Below are positions 44,601 through 51,906 of a DNA stretch of 64,000 nt, piece after piece (position 1 is the stretch's first letter; every line of letters starts with the position of its first letter). Below the pieces are notes generated by a model. It ran no database searches, was not told the origin of the DNA, and saw only the letters and a program-made list of their open reading frames with translations. Source of the DNA: Mucilaginibacter sp. KACC 22773 (GTDB lineage: Bacteria; Bacteroidota; Bacteroidia; Sphingobacteriales; Sphingobacteriaceae); the NCBI RefSeq assembly GCF_028736215.1, contig NZ_CP117883.1, positions 6,572,001 through 6,636,000 on the forward strand, written 5' to 3'. Both the position numbers and the translations under genes were made by a program.

Positions 44601-47369
44601 CATGGCTTCATGAGCCTGATGGAAGGCGGCGAAGAGCAGTTTAACCAGATGAAGGAATCCGGAGCAATCGACCGGACGACGCAACGCGTTAACGCCGCAG
44701 TAGAGCGGCTAAATATGACGCCGGAATCGATTATACAGTTATTTATTGATCTGTGGCACTCGTTCAGCTTAAATGATCTTATTCACCCGATAGAAGCCTT
44801 CCAGCGTATTATTCACAGGTTTGGTGAGCCTATAGCGCGGTTGATCGCTTTTGTGATCGAGATCATCAAAATTGTGATTGATGTGATCATGCAGATCATG
44901 AACTTCCCAACCGACCTGATCCGCAACATTATAGCTAAAGCTATGCTGGCGATAGAAATGATCAAGCGCGATCCGATTGGCTTCCTCAAAAATTTATTGA
45001 AAGCGATTAAAGAAGGCTTTACACAGTTCTTTACCAATATTGTTGAGCACCTCATTTTCGGGCTTACAGGCTGGCTAATGAGTGAGTTGAAGGATGCCGG
45101 CGTACCCGAACTTAAGGATACTACCTTACGGGGAGTAATTACCTGGATACTGGCAGTGCTTGACCTATCGATGGAAACCATTTGGAAGAAACTTGCCGAG
45201 CATCCAAAAATTGGCCCGCAAAAAGTTGCGAAGATCCGAAGCGTAATCAATACCCTTGAAGGAATATGGACATTTATAAAAGACGTACAGGAACGAGGTA
45301 TTGAGGCTATTTGGGATAAGATTAAAGAACAACTGACTAATCTTTGGGACACCGTGCTCAGTAGTGTTAAAAACTGGGTAATGGAGCAAATTGTTAATAA
45401 GGTTACGGCCAAGTTGCTCTCTATGCTTGACCCAACGGGTATAATGGCAGTTATTAACAGCGCTATTGCACTTTACAAAGCCATACAATCCTTCATAAAA
45501 TACCTGCGCGAAATGTTACAGGTTGTCAATTCGTTCGTGGAAGGCGTGGTTGAAATTGCCAGCGGTAATACCGCAAGGGCTGCTAACTTCCTTGAAGGCG
45601 CACTGCACCGCGCTATGCCTATAGTTATAGGCTTCCTGGCCAACCAGGTTGGTCTTGGCGGGATAGGCCACCGAATTGGCGAGTTGATTGTGAGCGCCCG
45701 TGCACTGGTTGATGAAGCTATAACCTGGCTGATAAATAAAGCGGTTGACCTAGGCAGCAAGCTGCTGGAAATGGGAAAAAATGCAATTGCTGCTGTGATG
45801 GATTGGTGGAAAGCCAAGAAAGAATTTACACTTCCGAATGGTGAACAACACGAAATATATGTTGAGGGAACAGCTGCCGCACCGCTAATTATGGTGGCGA
45901 GCAATAACCCTAAAACCATTGAGCAGCTAATTGCCGATGGAAAACCAAAGGTAGCCACAGACCCTGTAAAAACAGGATTGCTTGCTAAGGCCGAAACAGA
46001 CAATAATACGCTAAAAGATAAGATCAAAACTAAAAAAGGCGAAATAGAAGCAGCTGTTGAGCCGCAAAAAACGCAAAAAGAAAACGAGCTGCGGCAGCAT
46101 ATATTGACAGAATTAGAATCGATCAAAGAATCGCTTAAAAACGGCGGTGCGCTAACCACTGCCGAAGTCGATCTGCCGGTCACACCGGTTCCAACGTATG
46201 GCGGGCTCGATACCGGATTTGCGACCAGTATGACCATTAAACCGCTTACAAAATTGGGTATTACAGGTAGTGACGTTAGCGCTGATAGTCAAATGTACCG
46301 CGATTTGTTGTTAAGAAAGGAAAACCCAGACGGAAGAAGTTTCTATGTAGCGGGACACTTGCTTAACAACAACCTGCATGGTGACGGATCGACCTGGCAA
46401 AATTTGACTCCGATCACGCAGACCGCAAACGGAGATCACCTCAGGGATGTTGAAAATCCGATAAAAGATGAGGTTACTGCCAATTCTATTATGGAGTATA
46501 CTGTAACCGTAAATTACCAGGATTCTGCGAAGACCAACCAGTTATTGGGCGAAATAAGGGCACAGGATCCGAACTATACCGGCAACCCCGAATTGGATCA
46601 GAAATATAAAATTATATCTGCCGAAGCGCGTTTGCCACGTTCATTTAGTTGTACTGCCAGAAAACTCAAAAAGGGCGCAAATCCAGGAGAATATTTACCG
46701 GATAAAGATATATTCGTAAATAAACCGGTTACAAGCGATATTAAGCAGGAAAGCCTGGCTGTATATTACCTTAAAGGAGGACTTGGCACTACCTATAAAT
46801 CGCTCGCCGACCTCATGGCGGCCGCCAAAACCGAAGCCGCTAAAGCCGGTTCATCATGGGATGCTTTCTACAAGGATATTAATTATCGCGCCAGTATCGA
46901 TAAGAGAATTGCCGATGACGCAGCAAATAAAGGGAAGATAAAAGAGCCGTTTGATCAGCAACGGCTATTTGAATTTGAAAAGAATAAGATAGAAGATATT
47001 CCGGTTGTTCCAGCTTCAATACAAAACTGGGAATCGTTCCAGGGTAACAGAGAAGCTTACCGGCCCGATGCAATTAACCCGAACACACACCTTAAAACGC
47101 TGAAGAAAAACTTTGGTACAAAAATGGGCCGTGTAAAGGCCGAACTACTCCGATCGGCCAGGGAAATGCTTGGCGCCGTTATTGCAACCGATAAATGGAA
47201 CGACTTTAGGAAAGCTAATAATCTTTATCCAAGAGCTGATATACTTGAACAGAGCGAATTGGATACTTTTAAGGCGACTTATTTTGACCCTAAAATAGCA
47301 AGTTTACGGGCAGCCCCTGCTCCGGGCACCGCTCCGGCGGCAACTCCGGTACCACCCACAACACCATAA
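41676..47369 (+). CDS. Large eCIS-core (DUF4157) effector with CHAP-like and nuclease-like domains
   Basis: A 1897-aa cargo-type protein. Domains in order: (1) N-terminal double-Phe motifs CFF, SFF, AFF (about residues 23-45) and VQPKLSV...DPHEKEADQVADQVM; (2) eCIS core with FSGVRIHTGATAETLS and the HExxH site AHELTHTIQQG (His265); (3) CHAP/NlpC-like peptidase, WCGIFAFWSLHKGG (Cys396), FSHYALVEKA (His447) and TINGNTSGE; (4) three helical repeats of 140 aa (about 650-1070) and more amphipathic helices to about 1440; (5) a betabetaalpha-metal-like nuclease, VAGHLLNNNLHGDGSTWQNL (His1561, Asn1576) with NGDH (His1588). Proline/alanine-rich C-terminus. The target and order of action are unknown. 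Immediately upstream of a second DUF4157 gene. Confidence 0.8.
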   Translation: MVSTTEKTAKTNHIAPKKADGNCFFRKAEEPSFFQSNDKPAFFGGAAVQPKLSVSTPDDPHEKEADQVADQVMRMPEPVAAPVNTNPQQGEDLQRKEEEEHTVHPKLETPSITSLQCKQQGTIISPRLMPFVQRSSNSDEFVSDNSDNAPSGQHSEGHLSLKSLPLCRSPGQAESNRGPPAASSSFESSLSSSKGNGSALPSDTMASMNSRFNTDFSGVRIHTGATAETLSSSINAQAFTHGSDIYFNTGKFQPGTDSGGLLLAHELTHTIQQGSVSQPAQGSAVSRKPIIQRQAHDRPVPSQLNNAVAKAKGEVGKVNANEAGPDGFRTGWQRLVEYFKTTLGQDKVVAEGQPGSQGAVSEGDIKKERKIDNALPPANPRPAAGPYVRDAMPSWCGIFAFWSLHKGGVPLRRWEIGGPPAVDVNAAYPPGYIPKAGDIAYRNAFSHYALVEKATGDTVTTINGNTSGENNLGAQIQVKDHPLKSWTAFFDPLMLMNGQLGSGDTAAEEKPKTLREMRQQIFHVNRKEDTTSGDAESTGDSIETQVHAKPELSNWAVNPAGALTHSPPVTPAVQAKEEPGHHEDDLQENEAHYEPHSHEIQRKHDGEYAHNEPQGPDVQLKADRKIQCSWFDSALSVINSAVDYVAKGLEAGKEFLLNQARDFAMAIPGYMALRVVLGEDPITNQQVERNGHNFIEAAFDIMPGGRLLHQKLEELGALRTAEAWVDTQIAAITSVVQGIENSVESFWNHLSLTDLAHPQQIFERIGTIIHDAITSIINFAVNAATELLAIVKRFLLNQLVSFIKDHTTAYPLLCVILGQDPVTDEHVDRNGTTILNALLELGGEEGREQRRQMQETGSFKKVADYIDRDIRIFGNAYTDIKAGIAHIWDYVSINSLMHPIDTFNEIYNTFAAPVRKVWDFVTEVGAAILRFIKEVLMVRLSAWARTQRGYFLVTVIIGEDPFTKANVPRNTENVIHGFMSLMEGGEEQFNQMKESGAIDRTTQRVNAAVERLNMTPESIIQLFIDLWHSFSLNDLIHPIEAFQRIIHRFGEPIARLIAFVIEIIKIVIDVIMQIMNFPTDLIRNIIAKAMLAIEMIKRDPIGFLKNLLKAIKEGFTQFFTNIVEHLIFGLTGWLMSELKDAGVPELKDTTLRGVITWILAVLDLSMETIWKKLAEHPKIGPQKVAKIRSVINTLEGIWTFIKDVQERGIEAIWDKIKEQLTNLWDTVLSSVKNWVMEQIVNKVTAKLLSMLDPTGIMAVINSAIALYKAIQSFIKYLREMLQVVNSFVEGVVEIASGNTARAANFLEGALHRAMPIVIGFLANQVGLGGIGHRIGELIVSARALVDEAITWLINKAVDLGSKLLEMGKNAIAAVMDWWKAKKEFTLPNGEQHEIYVEGTAAAPLIMVASNNPKTIEQLIADGKPKVATDPVKTGLLAKAETDNNTLKDKIKTKKGEIEAAVEPQKTQKENELRQHILTELESIKESLKNGGALTTAEVDLPVTPVPTYGGLDTGFATSMTIKPLTKLGITGSDVSADSQMYRDLLLRKENPDGRSFYVAGHLLNNNLHGDGSTWQNLTPITQTANGDHLRDVENPIKDEVTANSIMEYTVTVNYQDSAKTNQLLGEIRAQDPNYTGNPELDQKYKIISAEARLPRSFSCTARKLKKGANPGEYLPDKDIFVNKPVTSDIKQESLAVYYLKGGLGTTYKSLADLMAAAKTEAAKAGSSWDAFYKDINYRASIDKRIADDAANKGKIKEPFDQQRLFEFEKNKIEDIPVVPASIQNWESFQGNREAYRPDAINPNTHLKTLKKNFGTKMGRVKAELLRSAREMLGAVIATDKWNDFRKANNLYPRADILEQSELDTFKATYFDPKIASLRAAPAPGTAPAATPVPPTTP
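43620..44880 (+). repeat. Three 140-aa helical repeats inside the large effector
   Basis: The motif GEDPITNQQVERN (Gly678) recurs as GQDPVTDEHVDRN (818) and GEDPFTKANVPRN (958), spaced exactly 140 residues (420 bases) each time. Each is preceded by a hydrophobic helix and followed about 95 residues later by L-x-D/S-L-xHP (SLTDLAHP, SINSLMHP, SLNDLIHP). The units are helical and amphipathic. They differ strongly in DNA, so this is an old intragenic duplication. A membrane or lumen-packing role are both possible. Confidence 0.8.
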
Positions 47370-47435
47370 TTATAACAAACGTGAAAAATAGTGCAGATAC
47401 CAATTTTTGTATTTTAAGAACTTAAATAAACCGCC

Positions 47436-48782
47436 ATGGCAAACAAAGTAATATACCGTCGCCGGCGTCGCCAGGCACCTGCGGCGCACGACAGCAAGTT
47501 TTTCAAGAAAGATGCCAGCCAGGAGCAATCCTTCTTTGGCGACCCTCAAAAACAGGCTTTTTTCCAAAATCAGCATGTGCAGCGCAAATGCGATCATTGC
47601 GAACAAGAAGAGAAAAAAGAAGTTCATCGCGTGGCCGATAAAAAGGAAGAAGAGAAGCGTGTGCACCGGATGGAGGACAAAAAGGAGGACAAAGAAATAC
47701 ACCGGACTACGGATAAGAAAGAGGAAGATAACACTGTGCACCGGATGGAGGATAAAAAAGAAGATAAGAGTGTGCATCGAAAAGAAGATAAAAAAGAAGA
47801 CGAAAAGATGGCGCACCGCAAGGATGATGAAAAGGATGCGCATCGTAAAGTTGATGCTGCAAGCTCACCGGCTACCGCATCGGCATCGTCTTATATTTCA
47901 AACTTAGGCGGTAAGGGCAACGAACTGCCGGCGTCATCAAAACACTTTTTTCAAACGACAATGGGTGCCGATTTCAGCGACGTCAAGATACACACAGGTA
48001 CGGAGGCAGAGCAGTCGGCAGCTGCCATAAACGCTAAAGCTTATACTGTGGATAATCATATAGTTTTTGCTGCTAACCAGTTTAATACCGAAACGCACGA
48101 AGGCAAAAAACTATTAGCGCATGAACTTACACATGTTATGCAACAATCGGATGGCATAAACAGGAAAGCTACCATACCTTCAACCACATTACCGGAAACA
48201 GAGCTGGAAGGCGGCATAGGTAATGTTACAGGAAAAGGCACTTCTACATCAAACCAGGTTGCTCATGGCGGCGATGTTAAGGTTGAGGGGCTTACCACAG
48301 CAAATTATGATCATGGTACTTTTGCCACCACCGATATTACAGCCGAACGAGCCAAAGGCTGCAAACCTTGCGGTAAAGCTCCTTGTGTAACATTGAAAGG
48401 CACGCTGGTTTCGGAGTTTCATGCTGACCCTAAAGTGAAACTCCCCACGGTTCCGCCAGGGCATACCCCTTGTGAAACAGAAAAGATCCAAACCTTTATT
48501 GATACCAAGCTAACCAATCACGAACAGGAACACGTTAACGCCTTTAATACTTACAACGGTACCGTAAGTACACCATTTGCTTTTACAGGCTGCTATACGG
48601 AGGCTGAGCTGAAAAAATTTGTGCAACCTATTCACGATAAAATTGAAAAAGACCGCGAAACTGCAGCCAATTTGCTCAGTAAAAAGCTGGACCCGTTTTT
48701 AGAGAAAATAGGCACAGAGGAATGCACCGACAGGCCGGCGCCCACCGCGCCGAAACGAGCCGCGCCACCGCCGCATCATTAA
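47436..48782 (+). CDS. Second eCIS-core (DUF4157) effector with charged repeats and a second HExxH site
   Basis: A 448-aa cargo-type protein. Residues 1-60 hold FFKK, SFFGDPQKQAFF, VQRK and a CDHCEQEE cluster. Residues about 63-141 are a Lys/Glu/His-rich tandem repeat. The eCIS core follows (ADFSDVKIHTGTEAEQS), with AHELTHVMQQS (His229, Glu230, His233). The C-terminal domain (about 280-430) contains TNHEQEHVNAFNTYN, a second HExxH (His362 to His366), in a context like DUF922-type metallopeptidases; KGCKPCGKAPC lies before it. This suggests a zinc peptidase toxin. Starts MANKVIYRRRRRQ, strongly basic. It lies 66 bp after the large effector gene and 39 bp before the ATPase gene. Confidence 0.82.
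   Translation: MANKVIYRRRRRQAPAAHDSKFFKKDASQEQSFFGDPQKQAFFQNQHVQRKCDHCEQEEKKEVHRVADKKEEEKRVHRMEDKKEDKEIHRTTDKKEEDNTVHRMEDKKEDKSVHRKEDKKEDEKMAHRKDDEKDAHRKVDAASSPATASASSYISNLGGKGNELPASSKHFFQTTMGADFSDVKIHTGTEAEQSAAAINAKAYTVDNHIVFAANQFNTETHEGKKLLAHELTHVMQQSDGINRKATIPSTTLPETELEGGIGNVTGKGTSTSNQVAHGGDVKVEGLTTANYDHGTFATTDITAERAKGCKPCGKAPCVTLKGTLVSEFHADPKVKLPTVPPGHTPCETEKIQTFIDTKLTNHEQEHVNAFNTYNGTVSTPFAFTGCYTEAELKKFVQPIHDKIEKDRETAANLLSKKLDPFLEKIGTEECTDRPAPTAPKRAAPPPHH
47622..47858 (+). repeat. Tandem charged repeat tract (VHRxxDKKED)
   Basis: Inside the second effector, seven units begin VHRVADKKEEEKR, VHRMEDKKEDKE, IHRTTDKKEED, VHRMEDKKEDK, VHRKEDKKEDE, AHRKDDEKD and AHRKVDA. Unit length is 12 to 13 residues at first and shorter at the end. 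The coding strand is purine-rich (GA-rich), and adjacent units share stretches of DNA, so copy number may change by slippage. Confidence 0.85.
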
Positions 48783-48821
48783 TCAATTTATGTTAATTCT
48801 CTTAAAATCGATACCTTTATT

Positions 48822-50174
48822 TTGATGATCCATCAGCTAAAAAAGATTACGCCGCCGGGCCTTGAAACAGCCATAAAACTATGTCGCGACCTGGTATCAG
48901 AACGGGTACAAGCACATTTTAACAACATCCCATTTGATGTAGTAAAATGGTATGATCAGCATGGTTACCAGTTAAGCAATGATCCTTTAGCAATTATCCC
49001 CGATATTAATGACCATGAAGCCTGGGTAACTGTAATGATCACACTGATTCCGCATGTGCAGCCCAACTTTTTCGAGTCTGTTATTTTGGAGCACCTCCCC
49101 AACGGTGGCGATTTTCCGGAAATTGGCGGGGTAAAAGCCACTAATCACCGCAGCATGTTGCCAACCGGCGAAACCCTGCAGTTCATCCTGGCCGGCACCA
49201 ATGTTACTCAACGGGTGCGGCTTCAGCAACTATTTAGCCAGGACCATTTTTTTCATCGCCAGGGTATAATATGGCTGGAAAATGTTAAGGAAGGCGAGCC
49301 GATGATGAGCGGCCGCATCATATTAAACCCCGAATGGGTTGACAAGATTTTATTGGGGAAGGAAAGCCCACCCAGGTTCGGTCCCGATTTTCCGGCTAAG
49401 AAAATTGAAACCGGAATCCAGTGGGATGATGTTGTGCTTCACCCACGCACCATGAACCAGATAAATGATATTCGGATTTGGTTATTGCATCACGACAAGT
49501 TCAATAGCGATGCAAATCTTAAAGTTAAAATAAAACCAGGTTACAGGGTGCTTTTTTATGGGCCGCCGGGTACCGGAAAAACCCTGACCGCCGCACTTTT
49601 GGGAAAAGAATATGATAAAGACGTTTACCGGATAGACCTTTCGCAAATTGTAAGCAAATACATAGGCGAAACAGAAAAAAACCTGGAAAACGTATTCAGA
49701 AAGGCCGAGACGAAAGACTGGATATTGTTTTTTGATGAGGCCGACGCACTATTTGGCAAGCGTACCAATGTGCAGAGCGCCCACGATAAATATGCCAACC
49801 AGGAAGTAAGCTATCTTTTGCAGCGCGTAGAGGATTTTCCGGGATTAATGATCCTGGCATCAAATTTTAAAAACAATTTGGATGACGCGTTTCTGCGCAG
49901 GTTTCATAGCGTGGTGCATTTTCCTATGCCAAATGCCACCGAAAGGCAAAACCTTTGGAACAAAACTTTACCTGCCGGGTTAAAATTAGATGCATCAATA
50001 AACCTTAAAGAACTGGCCGAGCAATTTGAACTAACCGGGGCATCTATACTCAGTGCGGTTCATTACGCCACGCTGCAGAGTTATGAGCGGGAGGATGGTA
50101 TATTATTCCATACAGATTTGATAGACGGCATTAGAAAAGAGTTTTTGAAAGAAGAAAAGTCGATAGATAATTGA
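48822..50174 (+). CDS. AAA+ ATPase of the injection system (Afp15-like)
   Basis: Helps assemble or load the particle. The 450-aa protein has an N-terminal domain of about 200 residues. The AAA+ module shows Walker A GPPGTGKT (247-254), Walker B ILFFDEAD (Asp305, Glu306), a sensor ILASNFKNN and arginines in AFLRRFHSVVHF. ATGATG at the start leaves two possible first Met residues (48822, 48825). It is the last gene of the locus; in Afp the ATPase also lies directly before the cap gene, which here has moved to the front. Confidence 0.94.
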   Translation: MMIHQLKKITPPGLETAIKLCRDLVSERVQAHFNNIPFDVVKWYDQHGYQLSNDPLAIIPDINDHEAWVTVMITLIPHVQPNFFESVILEHLPNGGDFPEIGGVKATNHRSMLPTGETLQFILAGTNVTQRVRLQQLFSQDHFFHRQGIIWLENVKEGEPMMSGRIILNPEWVDKILLGKESPPRFGPDFPAKKIETGIQWDDVVLHPRTMNQINDIRIWLLHHDKFNSDANLKVKIKPGYRVLFYGPPGTGKTLTAALLGKEYDKDVYRIDLSQIVSKYIGETEKNLENVFRKAETKDWILFFDEADALFGKRTNVQSAHDKYANQEVSYLLQRVEDFPGLMILASNFKNNLDDAFLRRFHSVVHFPMPNATERQNLWNKTLPAGLKLDASINLKELAEQFELTGASILSAVHYATLQSYEREDGILFHTDLIDGIRKEFLKEEKSIDN

Positions 50175-50194
50175 TTTAATGGTAAGTTTTACCA

Positions 50195-50380
50195 ATGAAA
50201 CGATTTTTAAGTTTTTTGGCGGTAATCATTTTATCATTGGCTGCCATCAAGCCTTGGAATCCCGGAGTTTTGGCCTTGCAAGATGCCAGGACAGGCGCCT
50301 AGTCTGTGATTCTCGCAATCGCTCCGTTTGAACGTCCCAAACCGGGCGGTTCCAATTTCGTGTTCAATCCGAATAAATAA
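50195..50380 (+). pseudogene. Short secreted-type frame interrupted by an in-frame TAG
   Basis: An ATG at 50195 opens a signal-peptide-like frame, MKRFLSFLAVIILSLAAIKP, that ends at a TAG at 50300-50302 after 35 codons. Reading the same frame past the TAG gives a further 25 codons, SVILAIAPFERPKPGG and SNFVFNPNK, to a TAA at 50378. Both halves look like coding sequence. This may be a small secreted protein gene broken by a recent point mutation, or an unrelated short frame. It lies 20 bp after the ATPase gene on the same strand. Confidence 0.4.
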
Positions 50381-50405
50381 CAAGCTAAACAAAAAGCTGT
50401 TATTT
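50375..50405. terminator. Possible bidirectional terminator between convergent clusters
   Basis: AAATAACAAGCT (50375-50386) can pair with AGCTGTTATTT (50395-50405), an 11-bp stem with one bulged A and an eight-base loop of mostly A. It overlaps the stop codon of the sugar transferase on the minus strand. T-rich sequence follows on both sides but the runs are short. Confidence 0.4.
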
Positions 50406-51749
50406 ACCTTTTAACTGCGCCATCACTCTAATCGTTTTTAAGATTACGCCAATTTCACTGTTTAAATTTATGTTATTAAGATAAAGTAAATCATAACGAA
50501 TACGGTTGCACATTTGGTCAACATTTTCAGCATAACCATAATTCACCTGCCCCATTGAAGTCAAACCCGGTTTCAAGCGTAACAACTTTTTATAATTAGG
50601 AGATCTTTCTATGAGCTGCTCTATAAAAAACTGGCGTTCGGGCCTTGGCCCTACAATGGACATATCACCTTTTAGTACATTCCAAAACTGAGGCAGTTCG
50701 TCTAATCGGGACTTTCTTATTACACGCCCCCATTTAGTAATCCGCGGATCGTGATCACTTGATAATTGAGGCCCTAATAATTCAGAGTTAACATACATGC
50801 TCCGAAACTTGTAAATTTTAAATGGCTTATTATTCCTTCCAATTCTTTCCTGAGCGTAAAACACCGGTCCTTTTGACGTCAACTTCGTTATTATCATTAA
50901 CAATATAAATACCGGGAATCCCGGTATCATCACAAACAATGAAAACAGAATGTCAAAACACCGTTTAAAAATAACTATTTTAAGGCTAAGTTCAACAGAA
51001 TTGGACAACTGAATTACCGGAAAACTTTTGTAATTGATAATAGTTGCACTACTGTTTTCAAGTACTAAATCAGAAACAAACTTAATTTTAATAGCATTCT
51101 GGTCGCCAAAATCAACAATGCTTTTAAGCAAACTCTGGTCAAGCGCCCTGTAACATATAAACACCTCTTTTACCTCTGTTTCTATAATTTTATCGAATAA
51201 CATTTGCCTGGTCATTTTACCAAGCGATTCTTCTGATATATTGCCGACGAAATTATAGCCATATTCCGGCTGCTTCTCAAAAGAGTTTTTTACCCTGTGT
51301 GCGATATCTTCATTTCCGATTATAAGGATGTGCTTAATATTAAATCCCTTTTTGCGGATATAATCTAATCCCGCAAAAATCAATGATCGTTCAACAACTA
51401 TTAAAATAAAAAACATCAGGTAAGTAAAAAACATTTCCCAACGGCTTACTTGATAAAACTTGAAAAAGTATACCACGCCAAGTACAGCTACAGAATGGTA
51501 AATAAGGGATGACAAAATTCTGTTAATGCTATTACTAAGTACCAACGGTCGTTGGATCACGTAATTTTTAGTTAATGAGGCGATAGAAATCCAGGCCATA
51601 TTAACCAAAAGTAAAAAAACAGACGAAGTTATCTCATTGGAAAAGTAGTTAAATACCAATAAATGAGCGAATTGAATGCTAATATTTAATATTATTAAAT
51701 CACTGATAAATGTGATTATGGGTAGGAGTTTTGAGTAACGTATATTCAT
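50400..51749 (-). CDS. Undecaprenyl-phosphate sugar-phosphate transferase (initiating enzyme)
   Basis: Transfers the first sugar phosphate to undecaprenyl phosphate to begin exopolysaccharide repeat-unit synthesis. About four membrane helices lie in residues 5-140, then a CoA-binding-like domain (IKHILIIGNEDIAHRV), a fifth helix, and the catalytic domain with FKIYKFRSMYVNS and SRLDELPQFWNVLKGDMSIVGPRPE. The open frame extends to 51791 by a GTG, but MNIRYSKLLPI at 51749 is the better start. It is last in the cluster's direction of transcription. Confidence 0.93.
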   Translation of the reverse strand: MNIRYSKLLPIITFISDLIILNISIQFAHLLVFNYFSNEITSSVFLLLVNMAWISIASLTKNYVIQRPLVLSNSINRILSSLIYHSVAVLGVVYFFKFYQVSRWEMFFTYLMFFILIVVERSLIFAGLDYIRKKGFNIKHILIIGNEDIAHRVKNSFEKQPEYGYNFVGNISEESLGKMTRQMLFDKIIETEVKEVFICYRALDQSLLKSIVDFGDQNAIKIKFVSDLVLENSSATIINYKSFPVIQLSNSVELSLKIVIFKRCFDILFSLFVMIPGFPVFILLMIITKLTSKGPVFYAQERIGRNNKPFKIYKFRSMYVNSELLGPQLSSDHDPRITKWGRVIRKSRLDELPQFWNVLKGDMSIVGPRPERQFFIEQLIERSPNYKKLLRLKPGLTSMGQVNYGYAENVDQMCNRIRYDLLYLNNINLNSEIGVILKTIRVMAQLKGK

Positions 51750-51906
51750 AAGGGTTAAGGATAAGGATGCACAAATGTAATACTTTTTCACTTATAATGC
51801 ACTAATTATGCAAAAATGATAACAACTACTACAAATACGGCTGCTGACCCATAAACGCTACAACACAACATTAATTATTTATTATTTTGAAAAAAAACGC
51901 AACACA

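Larger units (their letters stand above)
20262..50174 (+). other. Extracellular contractile injection system (eCIS) locus
   Basis: Seventeen genes, all on one strand and with gaps of at most about 80 bp, encode a headless phage-tail-like injector of the Afp/PVC/AlgoCIS family. The order is: cap (Pvc16-like), unrecognised protein, sheath, tube, tube, Afp6-position protein, LysM protein, spike, PAAR tip, gp25-like, two baseplate proteins, PKD-repeat protein, tape measure, two DUF4157 cargo proteins, AAA+ ATPase. Capsid, terminase, portal, integrase and lysis genes are absent, as are T6SS membrane-complex genes. Either an extracellular system or a membrane-attached subtype-iv-like system is possible; the gene content cannot separate them. 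Confidence 0.93.

Noticed and set aside
45473..46237. 254-codon frame on the minus strand
   Set aside because: It is fully inside the large effector gene, antisense to it, low-complexity and without a recognisable domain.
47622..47858. CRISPR-like direct repeats
   Set aside because: The repeats lie in frame inside a gene, have no unique spacers, and encode a regular charged peptide.
20262..50174. Prophage
   Set aside because: Sheath, tube and baseplate genes are present, but there is no capsid, portal, terminase, integrase or lysis gene, and cap, ATPase and DUF4157 genes are typical of eCIS.
20262..50174. Canonical type VI secretion system
   Set aside because: No TssJ, TssL, TssM or ClpV gene is in the window; the AAA+ protein is of the Afp15 type. 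A subtype-iv-like attached system cannot be fully excluded.
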